Positions 6,766 to 6,814 of a DNA stretch of 6,814 bases are shown one piece after another. A program made the translations under genes and the position numbers. Each line of letters opens with the position of its first letter. The stretch's first letter is position 1. Source of the DNA: Candidatus Zipacnadia bacterium (GTDB taxonomy: Bacteria > Armatimonadota > Zipacnadia > Zipacnadales > Zipacnadaceae); the NCBI GenBank assembly GCA_029821515.1, contig JALGTD010000194.1, positions 1 through 6,814 on the forward strand, written 5' to 3'. A model generated the notes under the pieces. The model made no database searches. It had not been told where the DNA came from and saw nothing but the letters and a program-made list of their open reading frames with translations.

Positions 6766-6814
6766 AGGGCGGCTCACCTTCATTGCGCGAGGAGGCTGGA
6801 AGCGGATTCAGTTC
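6758..6814 (-). CDS. Possible 3' end of an unidentified upstream gene
   Basis: On the minus strand one frame is open from the right edge to a TAA at 6758-6760 (..ELNPLPASSRNEGEPPCD). The other two frames have stops between 6783 and 6810. If real, its stop overlaps the preferred GTG of the reductase-like gene by 8 bases (GTGACTAA), the same geometry as the YfhO/glycosyltransferase junction. Only 18 codons are visible and they match nothing I recognise, so this rests on the junction alone. Confidence 0.3.
   Translation of the reverse strand, partial: ELNPLPASSRNEGEPPCD
6773..6780 (-). promoter_or_regulatory. Shine-Dalgarno deciding the reductase-like start
   Basis: AAGGTGAG on the minus strand lies 7 bases before the GTG at 6765 and directly after the alternative ATG at 6783. 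The ATG itself is preceded by CCTCCTCGCGCA, which has no ribosome-binding potential, so the GTG is the better start. Confidence 0.6.

Noticed and set aside
5695..6783. Shikimate 5-dehydrogenase
   Set aside because: Some annotation lines give this name to the family, but the YACMAETM cysteine segment and TTGNSYT motif match acyl-ACP reductase instead.

Overview
The window is a gene-dense bacterial segment, roughly high-50s % GC by eye. It has two convergent gene blocks meeting at about position 3240 and almost no non-coding DNA. No RNA gene, CRISPR array, insertion sequence or phage gene was seen. The species cannot be named from this sequence. The acyl-ACP-reductase-like dehydrogenase and the YfhO-type membrane protein would fit a Clostridia-like Bacillota or another Terrabacteria-type lineage, but this is a weak inference.

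Left block, plus strand (1-3233). Three tightly overlapping genes: the 3' part of a large YfhO-family polytopic membrane protein, a soluble family 2 glycosyltransferase of the dolichyl-phosphate-mannose-synthase type, and a 126-residue four-helix EamA/SMR-like protein resembling the ArnE/ArnF flippase subunits. The overlaps of 8 and 4 bases imply one translationally coupled operon. Together they look like a three-step extracytoplasmic glycosylation cassette: load a sugar on a polyprenyl phosphate, flip it, and transfer it outside. The layout resembles the CsbB/GtcA/YfhO systems of Bacillus and Listeria, but with a different flippase family.

Right block, minus strand (6814-3252). Reading leftwards there is a possible end of an unknown upstream gene, then an acyl-ACP-reductase-like (COG5322-type) dehydrogenase. 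Next is a complete class II lysyl-tRNA synthetase (lysS), and last a UbiA-superfamily prenyltransferase of the decaprenyl-phosphate phosphoribosyltransferase type. The spacing (38 and 30 bases) suggests one transcript.

The prenyltransferase gene is broken. Its two halves are both well preserved but lie in different frames, and the junction at about 3680-3690 appears to lack the conserved segment after the second Asp motif. This is either a recent small deletion or an assembly error.

The main points to follow up are the three-gene glycosylation cassette, the damaged prenyltransferase whose polyprenyl-linked product could have belonged to the same envelope chemistry, and the reductase homologue that keeps the catalytic-type cysteine of cyanobacterial acyl-ACP reductase but has no aldehyde-deformylating oxygenase nearby.
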